Source of the DNA: Planctomycetota bacterium
GTDB lineage: Bacteria; Planctomycetota; UBA11346
NCBI GenBank assembly: GCA_022841245.1
Contig: JALHRW010000036.1
Span: forward strand, 1 to 32,686
Reading direction: 5' to 3'
Length of the DNA stretch: 32,686 nucleotides
The translations under genes were made by a program, and so were the position numbers. Shown piece by piece: positions 6,671 to 14,821 of the stretch. Below the pieces are notes generated by a model that was not told the origin of the DNA, did not search any database, and saw nothing but the letters and a program-made list of their open reading frames with translations. Positions within the stretch are counted from its first letter, which is position 1. The number at the start of each line of letters is the position of its first letter.

Positions 6671-8317
6671 ATGCTCGACCCCGTCCCCCCAGCTGTCGCC
6701 GCGCAAGCCCGCCTGCTCTCGCTGCTGCGGCTGCTGCTGCTCGCCGTCGGCCTCGGCACGGTCACGTTGTTCGCGGCCGGGCATGGCGAGGCCGCGGTCA
6801 CCGCCTTGGAACGCGCCCGGCTCCTGCTGGTCGCGGTGTGCGGCCTGGCCGCCTTGCTGTCGCTGAGCGTGCCATGGGTGCGGTCGCGTTGGCAGCTGGC
6901 GCTGCACCTGGTCTTCGATGTGGTGTGGATCGGCCTCCTGCTGTTCTGGACCGGAGGCGTCGCCTCGCCTGGCGTGGTCCTGCTCTTCGCCGTGGTGCTG
7001 ATCGCCAATCTGGTCATGCCGGGCTACCTGCGCTTCCTCCTGCCGTCGCTGGCCGGCATGCTGCTCAGCCTGGTGGCCGCCTTCTATCTCAGCGAGCGCT
7101 CGCCGTTCCCGCCGGCGCTGATCGCGGCGGCGCCGGATCTGTTCGCACCCAGCCGAGTGCTCGGCAATCTGACGGTGCAGATCGCGGCGCTGTTCCTGGT
7201 CGACATCCTCGGTGGCCAGCTGGCCAAGCGCATGCTGGAAAGCCGGGTCTTCGCCGGTGGCGTGCTCGATCAGCTCGGCGAAGGCGTGCTGGCGGTCGAC
7301 CGCTCGGGGCATGTCGCCTATGTCAACGCCGAGGCGGTCAGGCTGCTCGGGCTGGCGCAGCTGCCGGTCATCGGCGCCCCGCTCGGCGATGCCGCGGTGT
7401 CGATCCGCGACCTGCTGGACGCCCAGCGGCTGCCGTTGCTCGAGCGGCGCACCGGCCCAGGTGGTCGCGCCTTGGTGCTGCGCGTCACCGAATTGAAGGG
7501 CCGGCGCGGCCAGATCATCGGCCGCACCCTGGTCGTCGCCGACGAGACTCGCCTGCGCCTGCTCGAAGACAGCGCGCACCGTGCCGAGGCCCTGGCGGCG
7601 CTTGGCGAGATGGCCGCCGGCATCGCGCATGAGGTGCGCAACCCGCTGACCAGCCTGCGCGGCTGCGCCCAGGAGCTGGCCGAGGTGGCGGCGCGCAGCG
7701 GCCGCGACGAGGATGCCCAGCTCGCCCAGGTGATCGTCTCGGAATCCGACCGGTTGGCGCGCATCGTCGGCGACTTCCTCGAACTGTCCCGCCTGCGCCC
7801 GCCGGTACGGCGCGAGATCGAGATCCGTCCGCTACTTGACGAGGCGGCCCTGCTCATCGGCCAGCGCCAGGACGCCCCCCCGGGTCTCGAGACCAGCGTG
7901 CATGCTCCTGACGACCTGCCGCCGATCACCGCTGATCCGGACCAGTTGCGTCAGGTGCTGCTCAACCTTGCGGTCAACGCTCTGGAAGCGATGCGCGACC
8001 GCTCGCAGCGCCGCTTGCGCTTGTCCGCCGCTATGGCCGGCGAGGACAACCCGCTCGAACACGACGCCATCCGTCTGGGCGTGGCCGACACCGGGACCGG
8101 CATCCCGCGCGATCTGCAGGAGCGCATCTTCACCCCGTTCTGGTCGACCAAGCCCCAGGGGACCGGCCTAGGCCTCTCGGTGGTCGGTCGCATCGTCAAG
8201 GACCACGAGGGCGTGCTGCGCATCGACTCCGAGCCGGGTATCGGTACCGAGGTGGTGGTGTTCCTGCCGGTGGTCAACCAGACGCGCTCGTTCAAGCGCG
8301 CCCTGGGAGGTGGCTGA
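6671..8317 (+). CDS. Membrane PAS sensor histidine kinase, PilS/AtoS-like
   Basis: The 548-residue kinase starts with about six hydrophobic segments (residues 15-185), like the PilS N-terminal sensor. A PAS-like region (about 195-295: LDQLGEGVLAVDRSG, AYVNAEAVRLLG) follows. The dimerisation/phospho-acceptor helix contains GIAHEVRNPLTSLRG with H320. The ATPase has an N-box (QVLLNLAVNALEAM), G1 (DTGTGIP), an F-box (IFTPFWSTK) and G2 (GTGLGLSV). This architecture normally pairs with an NtrC-family regulator such as PilR or AtoC, but none is in the window. Its TGA overlaps by one base an ATG at 8317, the original-looking start of the DUF167 gene, which suggests the two were once directly coupled. 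Confidence 0.92.
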   Translation: MLDPVPPAVAAQARLLSLLRLLLLAVGLGTVTLFAAGHGEAAVTALERARLLLVAVCGLAALLSLSVPWVRSRWQLALHLVFDVVWIGLLLFWTGGVASPGVVLLFAVVLIANLVMPGYLRFLLPSLAGMLLSLVAAFYLSERSPFPPALIAAAPDLFAPSRVLGNLTVQIAALFLVDILGGQLAKRMLESRVFAGGVLDQLGEGVLAVDRSGHVAYVNAEAVRLLGLAQLPVIGAPLGDAAVSIRDLLDAQRLPLLERRTGPGGRALVLRVTELKGRRGQIIGRTLVVADETRLRLLEDSAHRAEALAALGEMAAGIAHEVRNPLTSLRGCAQELAEVAARSGRDEDAQLAQVIVSESDRLARIVGDFLELSRLRPPVRREIEIRPLLDEAALLIGQRQDAPPGLETSVHAPDDLPPITADPDQLRQVLLNLAVNALEAMRDRSQRRLRLSAAMAGEDNPLEHDAIRLGVADTGTGIPRDLQERIFTPFWSTKPQGTGLGLSVVGRIVKDHEGVLRIDSEPGIGTEVVVFLPVVNQTRSFKRALGGG

Positions 8318-8357
8318 TGCCGTGGCTGCGCCTGGTTCCCGGCGGCGTCGAACTCCG

Positions 8358-8500
8358 CTTCAGTTCGGGGGCTTCGCCCCCGCGGTCCTGCGGCCCTGCC
8401 CCCACGGCCTCTGTCGCAGCTCGGTTTCGTCGCATCCGCTCCGAAACCGCGGGCGGATGGGCTTCGCCCATGTTATCCGCCCACCGCCGCTCGGCGGCCG
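8358..8500 (+). repeat. Dispersed structured repeat, copy 1
   Basis: About 143 bp that reappears reverse-complemented at 25128-25269 with roughly nine of ten positions identical. It is a chain of hairpins: GGGGGCTTCGCCCCC; CGGTTTCG paired with CGAAACCG around GCAT; GGGCGGAT paired with ATCCGCCC enclosing a small TTC-loop hairpin; and CCGCCG..CGGCGG. The inner hairpin stem is one base pair longer here than in copy 2 on both sides, a compensatory change. It encodes no transposase, so if mobile it depends on proteins from elsewhere. Confidence 0.85.
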
Positions 8501-8521
8501 CCCCATCGCATTGCGATGGGG
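8501..8521. repeat. Short perfect hairpin after the dispersed element
   Basis: A 10-bp stem (CCCCATCGCA with TGCGATGGGG) separated by a single T lies between the element and the functional DUF167 start. It is absent from copy 2, so it is not part of the shared element. Confidence 0.7.
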
Positions 8522-8531
8522 CCCCAGGCGC

Positions 8532-8810
8532 ATGAGCTGGCTGCGTCCGGTTCCCGGCGGCGTCGAACTCCGCCTGAAAGTCGTGCCGGGTGCCAGCCGC
8601 AGCGCCGTGGCCGGCGTGCTGGGCGATCGGCTCAAGCTGCGCATCGCCGCCCCACCCGAGGGCGGCAAGGCCAATCGCGCGGTCGAGGAGCTGTTGGCTG
8701 AGTTGACCGGCTGCGTCTGCACCGTGACCACGGGCCATGGCAGTCCGCAGAAAACCCTGTTCGTCGCCGCCGGTTCTCAGGCTGCGGTGCGGCAGGCCGT
8801 GACCGCCTGA
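8532..8810 (+). CDS. yggU: DUF167 / YggU family protein
   Basis: A 92-residue protein of the small alpha/beta DUF167 family, with the typical VVPGASRSAVAGVLGD block, LKLRIAAPPEGGKANRAVEE and the C-terminal GHGSPQKTLFV. Its biochemical role is not established. The start is the second copy of a duplicated region; the first, at 8317, is cut off by the dispersed repeat. The N-terminus SWLRPVPGGVELRLKVVPG is a normal family start, so the gene appears complete. There is no good Shine-Dalgarno before 8532, and translation may rely on reinitiation after the 8317-8535 reading frame, whose stop overlaps this ATG. Confidence 0.88.
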   Translation: MSWLRPVPGGVELRLKVVPGASRSAVAGVLGDRLKLRIAAPPEGGKANRAVEELLAELTGCVCTVTTGHGSPQKTLFVAAGSQAAVRQAVTA

Positions 8811-8854
8811 CCGGGCTTGATGCCGGCCGTCAGGCATCGACGCTACCCGCCCCA

Positions 8855-10063
8855 ATGGCCGTCCGCATTCATGGCACCTTCGGTTCCTGGGTCCTGCCCC
8901 AAGGCGTCAGCGTCCTCGGCCGCGGCAGCACCTGCGACGTGCGCATCGATGACCCGCGGCTGTCGCGCACCCACGCCCGCTTCACCGTCAGCGGCCATAC
9001 CCTGCGGGTCGAGGAACTCGGTTCGCGCAACGGCGTGCTGGTCGACGGCCATCGCATCCAGGGCATGGTCGAGTTGCATCACGGCCAAGTGGTGGTGTGC
9101 GGCCCGGTGGTGCTGATGGTCTCGATCGACGAGACCCAGCCGCATCCGCGGGCGCCCCAGGGCGGGCAGGATCCAGCCACCAGGCGGACCTCCGGGCGCG
9201 GTGACACCGAAGCGATGCTTGCGGCGGTGTCGGTGCCCGAGCCGCCGGGCTCGGGCGGGCGCGGCATCGATCCGGCGATCTTCGCCGCCGTGTCGTCCGG
9301 CTCGGGTGAATTCGGCGCCGATCCCGCCCGGGCATCCGCGCTGCAGCCCGCGCCGATGCCCGACAGCATCACCTCGCCGCTGGAGGCGGTGCGCCCGCAG
9401 CCGCATGCTCCGCGCCCCTCGACGCGCCGTTCCCCGTCCACCGCCAGCCTGGAGGCGGCTGCCTTCGCCCCGTCGGCCAGCGGCGCGCTGGAGATGCCGA
9501 CCCCGACCAGGCCGGCGGCTTCCGACCGGCTGTCCGCAGGCCTGCTCGATGGCGCGGCGGCAGTCGGCTCCGCCGGTATCGGTCTGTTCATCGCCGTACT
9601 GGTGCTGGCGGGAGCGCTGGCGGTCGCCGGAGCAGGCGTCAACGACGGAGTGCCGCGTATCGGCGCCGGTGGTCCCGCCGGGTTCCCCGCCATCCTCGGC
9701 GCGGTCCTCAACGTCCACGGCCTCTCAGCCGGCCTTGCCGCCGCCCCGCTCGCCGCTTCGGCCAGCCCTGCCGCCGGCCTGCTGCTGGTGCTCGGCGCGG
9801 CGCTGGCGGCGATGGCCACGGTGGCTGGCCCGCTGCTGGTCCTGGTCGTGCCGACGGTGCTGCGCGGTGCCCCGGCGATGCACCGACGCTGCGGTCTGGC
9901 GGTGGTGCGTACCGCCGACGGAGCCGCCCCCGGGTATGCCCAGGCCCTGCTGCGCTGGCTGCTCGCCGGTCTGTTGTGGCCGCTCGCCATCCCGATGGTG
10001 CTGATGCAGCGGCGGTCGCCGCACGACACGCTCAGCGGATGCACCGTCCGCCAGATCCGCTAG
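8855..10063 (+). CDS. FHA domain protein with C-terminal RDD-like membrane domain
   Basis: The 402-residue protein has an N-terminal forkhead-associated domain (about residues 1-92) with the phosphothreonine-binding signature: GRGS at 22-25, SRTH at 37-40 and N59-G60 in GSRNGVLVDG. A disordered Pro/Ser/Ala-rich linker (about 93-220) leads to a membrane region (about 223-402) that starts SDRLSAGLLDG and ends with RRSPHDTLSGCTVR, the arginine-aspartate pattern of RDD proteins, with about four hydrophobic helices. It would sit in the inner membrane and bind phosphothreonine partners in the cytosol; the Ser/Thr kinase at 17517 is a possible but unproven source. It is probably independent of its neighbours. 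Confidence 0.85.
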   Translation: MAVRIHGTFGSWVLPQGVSVLGRGSTCDVRIDDPRLSRTHARFTVSGHTLRVEELGSRNGVLVDGHRIQGMVELHHGQVVVCGPVVLMVSIDETQPHPRAPQGGQDPATRRTSGRGDTEAMLAAVSVPEPPGSGGRGIDPAIFAAVSSGSGEFGADPARASALQPAPMPDSITSPLEAVRPQPHAPRPSTRRSPSTASLEAAAFAPSASGALEMPTPTRPAASDRLSAGLLDGAAAVGSAGIGLFIAVLVLAGALAVAGAGVNDGVPRIGAGGPAGFPAILGAVLNVHGLSAGLAAAPLAASASPAAGLLLVLGAALAAMATVAGPLLVLVVPTVLRGAPAMHRRCGLAVVRTADGAAPGYAQALLRWLLAGLLWPLAIPMVLMQRRSPHDTLSGCTVRQIR

Positions 10064-10111
10064 GGTCCAAGGCTTGCCGGGGCAGGCCGCGCACCACGAT
10101 GCGCGCCCTCC

Positions 10112-11875
10112 ATGCTCGACCTTGTCACCGCGCCGATCGTGGCGCTGCTGTCCGACCGCCTCGGCCTGCCGGCCGCCGACCTGAACCGCCTCCTCGCCCC
10201 GCCCAAGGCCGGCTCCGCCGACCTCGCGCTGGGCTGCTTCCAGCCGGCCAAGGCCAAGGGTGTGGCGCCGCCGGCGCTGGCCGCCGAACTCGCCGCCGCG
10301 GTCAACGCCTCTGGCCTGGCCGAGGCAATCGCCGCAGGCCCGTTCCTCAACCTGACCTTCACCCCGGCCGGCGTGGCCAAGGCGCTGCTGCCGGCGCTGG
10401 CCGCCGATCCATCCGTCGCGCTGCGCTCGCAGGCCGGTGCTGGGCGCACCGCCTGCATCGACTTCAGCAGCCCGAACATCGCCAAGCACCTCGCCTTCCA
10501 CCACATCCGCTCGACCATGATCGGCAACAGCCTGGCCCGCCTCTATGGCGCCGCCGGCTGGAAGGTGGTGCGGATCAACTTCATCGGCGACTGGGGCACG
10601 GCCTTCGGCCGGCTGATCAGCGGATGGAAACGCGAGGGCCTGACCCTGGCGCAGCTGGAGGGGGCCGCCGACCGCGTCACCTTCCTCAATGAGCTGTATG
10701 TGCGTTCGAGCCAGGCCGCCAAGGGCGACGCAGCTCTCGAGGAGGACGCCCGCCGCTGGTCGAAGGCGCTCGAGGACGGCGACGCCGAGGCGCGCAAGCT
10801 GTGGCAGATCTTCAAGGACGCCTCGCTGGCCGAGTTCAAGCGCGTCTATGCGCTGCTCGGCGTCGACTTCGATTCGTGGAAGGGCGAGGCCCACTACGAG
10901 GACAAGATGGGACCGGTGCTGGCCGAACTGGAAGGCAAAGGCCTGACCAGCATCGATGAGGGCGCCACCGTCGTCGACCTCAAGGCGCACGGCCTCAAGC
11001 AGTTCAAGAAGCCGATGCTGCTGAAGCGGGCCGATGGCGGCACGCTGTACGCGACCCGCGATCTGGCGGCAGCCGACGACCGTTTCCGCGAGTTCGCCTT
11101 CGATCGCGCCCTCTACGTCGTCGACCTGGGGCAGTCGCTGCACTTCAACGAGTGGTTCGCCGCGGCGAAGCTGCTGCAGCGGCCGTACGCGGACCGCCTG
11201 CGCCACATCGGCTTCGGCGTCCTGCTGGTGTGGAACGACGAACCGGCCGAGGGTTTGCAGCCGGGCTGGGCCAAGGGCCGCACCCGCGCTGGCAAGGTCA
11301 TGCTGCTGCGCGAAGTGCTCGAGGAGGGCATCGATCGCGCCCGCGCCATCGTTGCCGAGAAGAACCCCGAGATCATCGGCGAGGAGCGCGAGGCCATCGC
11401 CCGCGCCGTCGGCGTCGGCGCCGTGGTGTTCAATGACCTCAAGAACGCGCGCACCAACGATGTGAAGTTCAAGTTCGAGGAGGCGCTGCGCTTCGACGGC
11501 GAGACCGGCCCGTACATCCAGTTCAGCCACGCCCGGCTGTGCTCGATCGAGCGCCGCTTCACCGGTGGCCAGGGCGACCCCGCACTGCTGACGCGTGACG
11601 ACGAGAAGGCCGTGCTGCTGGCCATCGCCCGCCTGCAGGGGCAGCTCGAACGTGCTGTAGAAACCGACGAGCCGAGCGTGCTGGCGCAGGCCCTGCTCGG
11701 CCTCGCCGCCGCCGTCTCGACCTGGCTGACCGCCGGCAATCGCGACCCTTCGGCCAAAGTCCTCTGCGACGACCCTGCCTTGTCCGCCGCTCGCCTGCTG
11801 CTGGTGCGCGCCGCCCGCGGCGCCATCGGCGAAGGCCTTCGCCTGCTCGGCCTCATCGCCCCCGAACGGATGTGA
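10112..11875 (+). CDS. argS: Arginyl-tRNA synthetase with an atypical HIGH motif
   Basis: A 587-residue class I synthetase that charges tRNA-Arg. The N-terminal additional domain (about residues 1-105) is followed by the catalytic core FSSPNIAK...HIRSTMIGNSL, then the family GDWGTAFGRLI. After SSPNIAK the usual H-x-G-H is AFHH (residues 128-131): only the last His is kept. The KMSKS-equivalent loop is GRTRAGKVMLLREVLEEG, and the C-terminal DALR anticodon-binding domain begins around FEEALRFDGETGPYIQFSHAR. The ATG at 10112 gives a normal family N-terminus (LDLVTAPIVALLSDRLGL). The stop overlaps or nearly touches the next gene. Confidence 0.95.
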   Translation: MLDLVTAPIVALLSDRLGLPAADLNRLLAPPKAGSADLALGCFQPAKAKGVAPPALAAELAAAVNASGLAEAIAAGPFLNLTFTPAGVAKALLPALAADPSVALRSQAGAGRTACIDFSSPNIAKHLAFHHIRSTMIGNSLARLYGAAGWKVVRINFIGDWGTAFGRLISGWKREGLTLAQLEGAADRVTFLNELYVRSSQAAKGDAALEEDARRWSKALEDGDAEARKLWQIFKDASLAEFKRVYALLGVDFDSWKGEAHYEDKMGPVLAELEGKGLTSIDEGATVVDLKAHGLKQFKKPMLLKRADGGTLYATRDLAAADDRFREFAFDRALYVVDLGQSLHFNEWFAAAKLLQRPYADRLRHIGFGVLLVWNDEPAEGLQPGWAKGRTRAGKVMLLREVLEEGIDRARAIVAEKNPEIIGEEREAIARAVGVGAVVFNDLKNARTNDVKFKFEEALRFDGETGPYIQFSHARLCSIERRFTGGQGDPALLTRDDEKAVLLAIARLQGQLERAVETDEPSVLAQALLGLAAAVSTWLTAGNRDPSAKVLCDDPALSAARLLLVRAARGAIGEGLRLLGLIAPERM

Positions 11876-11877
11876 AC

Positions 11878-12657
11878 ATGATCTCTGCAACCCTCTCGCT
11901 GCCCTACGGCAACCATGCGCGCCAGCGCCTCGACGTCTTCGTCCCTGACGGCGCGGTCAACGCCCTGGTCTGCTGCATCGGCGGCGGCTGGTGGGCGGAT
12001 GGACGCTGCGAGGCCGGCCGCGGCTTCGCCCTGCTGCTCGCCAGCCACGGCCTCGCCGTCGCCAGCCTTGGCCATCGGCCGCTCGGCGATGGCGCGCGCA
12101 CCGGTGATGAAGTGCTCGGCGATCTCACCGACGCTGCCGGCAAGGCGCTTGAGGAGGCCGGCGTGCTCGGCTTCGGCGGGCGCTCGCTCGCCCTGCTCGG
12201 TCACGGCAGCGGCTCGCTCGCCGCTTTCGACCTGGTGCCGCGCCTGGTGCGGCGGCAGGCGGTGCGCGCGGTCGTCGCCTGCGGAGTCCTCGCCACGCTT
12301 GAACCCGCCCACGGCATCGCTGCGGCGCACCAGCCGGCCTGCGACCGCTTCGCCATGGGCCGCCATCGCGACCACTCGCCGCTGTACATCGATCCGGCGC
12401 TGCTGCCGGCCGTGCTCCTCATGCATGGCGATGCCGACCGCGACGTGCCGCTGAGCCAGGCCCAGGCCCTGCAGGCGCGCATCTCCGGCACTGGCGAATC
12501 CTGCCGTCTCGACGTCCTGCCTGGGATCGGCCACGGCTTCGCCGAGAACGCGCTCGTCGCCAGCGCGACCGACGCCGCCAGCCGGGTCGCCGCCTTCATC
12601 GCCGAACACGCCCGCGAGCCCCAGGCGAACGATTTCGCTTTCGGCTGCAAACCCTGA
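11878..12657 (+). CDS. Alpha/beta hydrolase, esterase-like
   Basis: A 259-residue alpha/beta-hydrolase fold protein. It has an oxyanion-type glycine string IGGGWWAD (about residues 34-41, replacing the common HGGG), a nucleophile elbow GHGSGS with S111, an acid in HGDADRDVP (D187 likely) and the catalytic His in GIGHGF (H219). The complete triad suggests an active esterase or acyl-peptide-like hydrolase. The substrate is unknown. No signal peptide is seen, so it is cytosolic. A GTG at 11872 overlapping the argS stop (GTGA) is an alternative start that would add two residues. Co-transcription with argS is likely. Confidence 0.85.
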   Translation: MISATLSLPYGNHARQRLDVFVPDGAVNALVCCIGGGWWADGRCEAGRGFALLLASHGLAVASLGHRPLGDGARTGDEVLGDLTDAAGKALEEAGVLGFGGRSLALLGHGSGSLAAFDLVPRLVRRQAVRAVVACGVLATLEPAHGIAAAHQPACDRFAMGRHRDHSPLYIDPALLPAVLLMHGDADRDVPLSQAQALQARISGTGESCRLDVLPGIGHGFAENALVASATDAASRVAAFIAEHAREPQANDFAFGCKP

Positions 12658-12732
12658 CAGGACAGGCTCTTCTGTTGACGGTCAGGTGTGCTCGCCTGAG
12701 ACGTCTGTGAGAGCGAGATACAGGGATTACCG

Positions 12733-12762
12733 TTGACGGGTGGCTTGCGCAGTCGTTACAAT
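12733..12762 (+). promoter_or_regulatory. Sigma-70-type promoter for hpf
   Basis: TTGACG at 12733-12738 and TACAAT at 12757-12762, separated by 18 bp, match the -35 and -10 consensus well. They sit in a 191-bp non-coding gap before hpf, giving a leader of roughly 80 nt. Confidence 0.65.
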
Positions 12763-12848
12763 AACACCGTGAGGGCGCCCACACCTCGCGACAAACACCA
12801 CAGAGACCGGCAGGGTGGGCGGCCGGTCGCCGACGGGAGATATCCGTC

Positions 12849-13175
12849 ATGCCTGAGATCCAGATCACCGGTGTCCACTTCGAAGTGTCGGACCGGATCC
12901 GCAGTTACATCAGCGAGAAGCTGGGTGGCTTGCGCAAGTTCAACGCCACGTTGACGAAAGTCCACGTAACCATCCATCAAGGTGAGAAGAACGGCTATCG
13001 TGTCGACGTCGACATGCACCTCCCCCACGGCAAGGATGTGATCGCCCACGACAGCGAAGAGACGGTCTATGCCGCCATCGACGTCGTCGCGGACAAGTGC
13101 GCTTCGCAGCTGCGCAAGCTGCATGACAAGGTCGCGCACCACAACATGCGCCACGGGGAACGCGCCAGCGCCTGA
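12849..13175 (+). CDS. hpf: Ribosome hibernation promoting factor / RaiA family, short form
   Basis: A 108-residue protein that binds the ribosomal decoding centre and inactivates ribosomes in stationary phase or stress. The fold is visible as EIQITGVHFEVSDRIRSYISEKL, VHVTIHQGEKNGYRVDVDMHLPHG, and the helix YAAIDVVADKCASQLRKLHDK. It lacks the C-terminal dimerisation domain of long HPF, so it is the short type. A GGGAG Shine-Dalgarno lies 9 nt before the ATG. Unlike its neighbours it is a single-gene unit with its own promoter (12733) and terminator (13195), which fits strong, independently controlled expression. Confidence 0.94.
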   Translation: MPEIQITGVHFEVSDRIRSYISEKLGGLRKFNATLTKVHVTIHQGEKNGYRVDVDMHLPHGKDVIAHDSEETVYAAIDVVADKCASQLRKLHDKVAHHNMRHGERASA

Positions 13176-13194
13176 ATCAGCTTTCCGGTGAACA

Positions 13195-13233
13195 GCAGAA
13201 CCCCGCCTGATCCAGGCGGGGTTCTGCGTTTTC
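13195..13233 (+). terminator. Rho-independent terminator after hpf
   Basis: A perfect 15-bp stem (13195-13209 with 13213-13227) and a 3-nt loop are followed by GTTTTC. No T-rich tract exists on the other strand, so it acts on hpf and does not serve metK in the reverse direction. Confidence 0.92.
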
Positions 13234-13252
13234 AGGCGCGATCTTCCGCGGA

Positions 13253-14443
13253 TCAGCGCGCGGCGGTCAGCGCACCGGCGCCGGTGATCTTCTTCACCGC
13301 AGCCGTGAGGGCCTCGACCTTGTCGGTCTTCTCCCAGCTGAAGGCCTTGCGGCCGAAGTGGCCGTGGTAGGCGGTCTGGCGGTAGATCGGCTTGAGCAGG
13401 TCGAGGGCCTGGATGATCGCTTTCGGACGCAGGTCGAAGACCTGCTGCACGGCCTGCGAGAGGATCTCGTCACCGACGTGGCTGGTGCCGAAGGTGTCGA
13501 CCTTGACCGACACCGGGCGGGCGACGCCGATGGCGTAGGCGACCTGCACCTCGCAGCGGCGGGCCAGCTTGGCGGCGACGATGTTCTTGGCCACCCAGCG
13601 GGCGGCGTAGGCGGCGCTGCGGTCGACCTTCGACGGGTCCTTGCCCGAGAAGGCGCCGCCGCCGTGACGGCCCATGCCGCCGTAGGTGTCGACGATGATC
13701 TTGCGGCCGGTCAGACCGGAGTCGCCGTGCGGGCCGCCGACCTCGAACTTGCCGGTCGGGTTGATGTGGAAGACGGTCTTCTTGTCGACTTTGGTCTTCG
13801 AGCTGGCGTTGATCACGCGGGTGGCCATCGCGATCATGTCCTTGCGGATCTGCGACTGCTTGACCGTCGGCGCGTGCTGGGTCGAGACCACGACGGTGTG
13901 GATGCGCACCGGCTGGTCGCCTTCGTACTCGACCGTGACCTGGCTCTTGGCGTCGGGGCGCAGGTACTTGTGCTTGCCGCTCTGGCGCAGCTTGGCCTGC
14001 TCGGCTACCAGGGCATGCGACAGGGCGATGGGCAGCGGCATCAGTTCGGGCGTCTCATCGACGGCGAAGCCGAACATCATGCCCTGGTCGCCGGCACCCT
14101 GCTCGTGGTCGTTCGACTCGTTGACGCCCTGGGCGATGTCGGGGCTCTGGCTGTGCAGGGCGACCATCACGCCGCAGCTGTCGGCGTCGAAGCCGATGCC
14201 GGGCACGTCGTAGCCGATCTCCTTGATCGTCTTGCGCACCACCTGTTGGATGTCGACGAAGCCCTTGGTCGTCACTTCGCCGGCGACCACGACCTGGCCG
14301 GTCGTGCACAGGGTCTCGCAGGCGACGCGCGAGCGCGGGTCCTGGGCGAGGAAGGCGTCGAGCACGGCATCCGAGATCTGATCGGCGACCTTGTCGGGGT
14401 GGCCCATCGAGACGGATTCCGAGGTGAAGAGCGAGCGCGACAT
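13253..14443 (-). CDS. metK: S-adenosylmethionine synthetase
   Basis: It makes SAM from methionine and ATP. The 396-residue product has the expected motifs: [20 protein letters not shown] near the N-terminus, the [10 protein letters not shown] loop, [17 protein letters not shown], and the [19 protein letters not shown] block. The start at 14443 ([12 protein letters not shown]) is preceded by GGAGG 4 nt upstream; in-frame codons further upstream are not conserved. It is the last gene of a minus-strand run beginning at 17381, with a 60-nt gap after the membrane protein. That gap is too short to hold a known SAM riboswitch. Confidence 0.97.
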   Translation of the reverse strand: MSRSLFTSESVSMGHPDKVADQISDAVLDAFLAQDPRSRVACETLCTTGQVVVAGEVTTKGFVDIQQVVRKTIKEIGYDVPGIGFDADSCGVMVALHSQSPDIAQGVNESNDHEQGAGDQGMMFGFAVDETPELMPLPIALSHALVAEQAKLRQSGKHKYLRPDAKSQVTVEYEGDQPVRIHTVVVSTQHAPTVKQSQIRKDMIAMATRVINASSKTKVDKKTVFHINPTGKFEVGGPHGDSGLTGRKIIVDTYGGMGRHGGGAFSGKDPSKVDRSAAYAARWVAKNIVAAKLARRCEVQVAYAIGVARPVSVKVDTFGTSHVGDEILSQAVQQVFDLRPKAIIQALDLLKPIYRQTAYHGHFGRKAFSWEKTDKVEALTAAVKKITGAGALTAAR

Positions 14444-14503
14444 GGAGCCTCCGTGATATCGTTGTATGGTGATGGAACGATAGAGAGCGGGATTGGCGGT
14501 CAA

Positions 14504-14821
14504 CTACCGGCCGATTACGCCGAGTTGCAGCAAGGCACCGAGCACCCCGCCGGTGATGATCAGCGTGGTCAGCACGCCGTCGGCGATGCGCACGCCAGCG
14601 ATGATCGAGATGATGCCGCAGCTGACCCAGCCGATCTTGCCGACGTCCAGGCGCATGCCCTGGGTGGAGAACACCGGCGCAACCACCGCACCGACCGCGC
14701 ACAGCAGGCACAGCGCAGCCATGATGCGCACGCTGTTATCGGTCGCCTTGGCCAGGGCGATGATGCAGGGCACCGCGACGATGGTGGCGAGGACGTGGTC
14801 GAGGGTGATGTTCATGGTCAT
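14504..14821 (-). CDS. Small membrane protein of unknown function
   Basis: A 105-residue protein with three to four hydrophobic helices (LATIVAVPCIIALA, IMAALCLLCAVGAVVAPVF, IGWVSCGIISIIAGV, VLTTLIITGGVLGALLQLGV). I do not recognise the family. The first ATG overlaps the waaA stop codon (ATGA), which supports co-translation with the Kdo transferase. Position between waaA and metK does not by itself reveal its role. Confidence 0.72.
   Translation of the reverse strand: MTMNITLDHVLATIVAVPCIIALAKATDNSVRIMAALCLLCAVGAVVAPVFSTQGMRLDVGKIGWVSCGIISIIAGVRIADGVLTTLIITGGVLGALLQLGVIGR

Larger units (their letters stand above)
8317..8535 (+). pseudogene. Duplicated DUF167 start, read through the dispersed element
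   Basis: The ATG at 8317 sits in the ideal coupled position (TGATG with the kinase stop). The first 14 codons match the functional DUF167 start at 8532 at 37 of 42 bases. Downstream, the frame runs through the dispersed repeat and ends at a TGA overlapping the ATG at 8532. The offset of 215 nt is not a multiple of three, so the two cannot make one protein. I read it as a severed 5' gene copy, perhaps now acting as a coupling leader ORF for the downstream start. Confidence 0.6.

Noticed and set aside
13195..13233. Hpf terminator as bidirectional terminator for metK
   Set aside because: There is no T-rich run after the stem on the minus strand, so it should act only on hpf.
14444..14503. SAM riboswitch before metK
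   Set aside because: Only 60 nt lie between the upstream stop and metK; no aptamer-like structure was seen and the genes appear co-transcribed.
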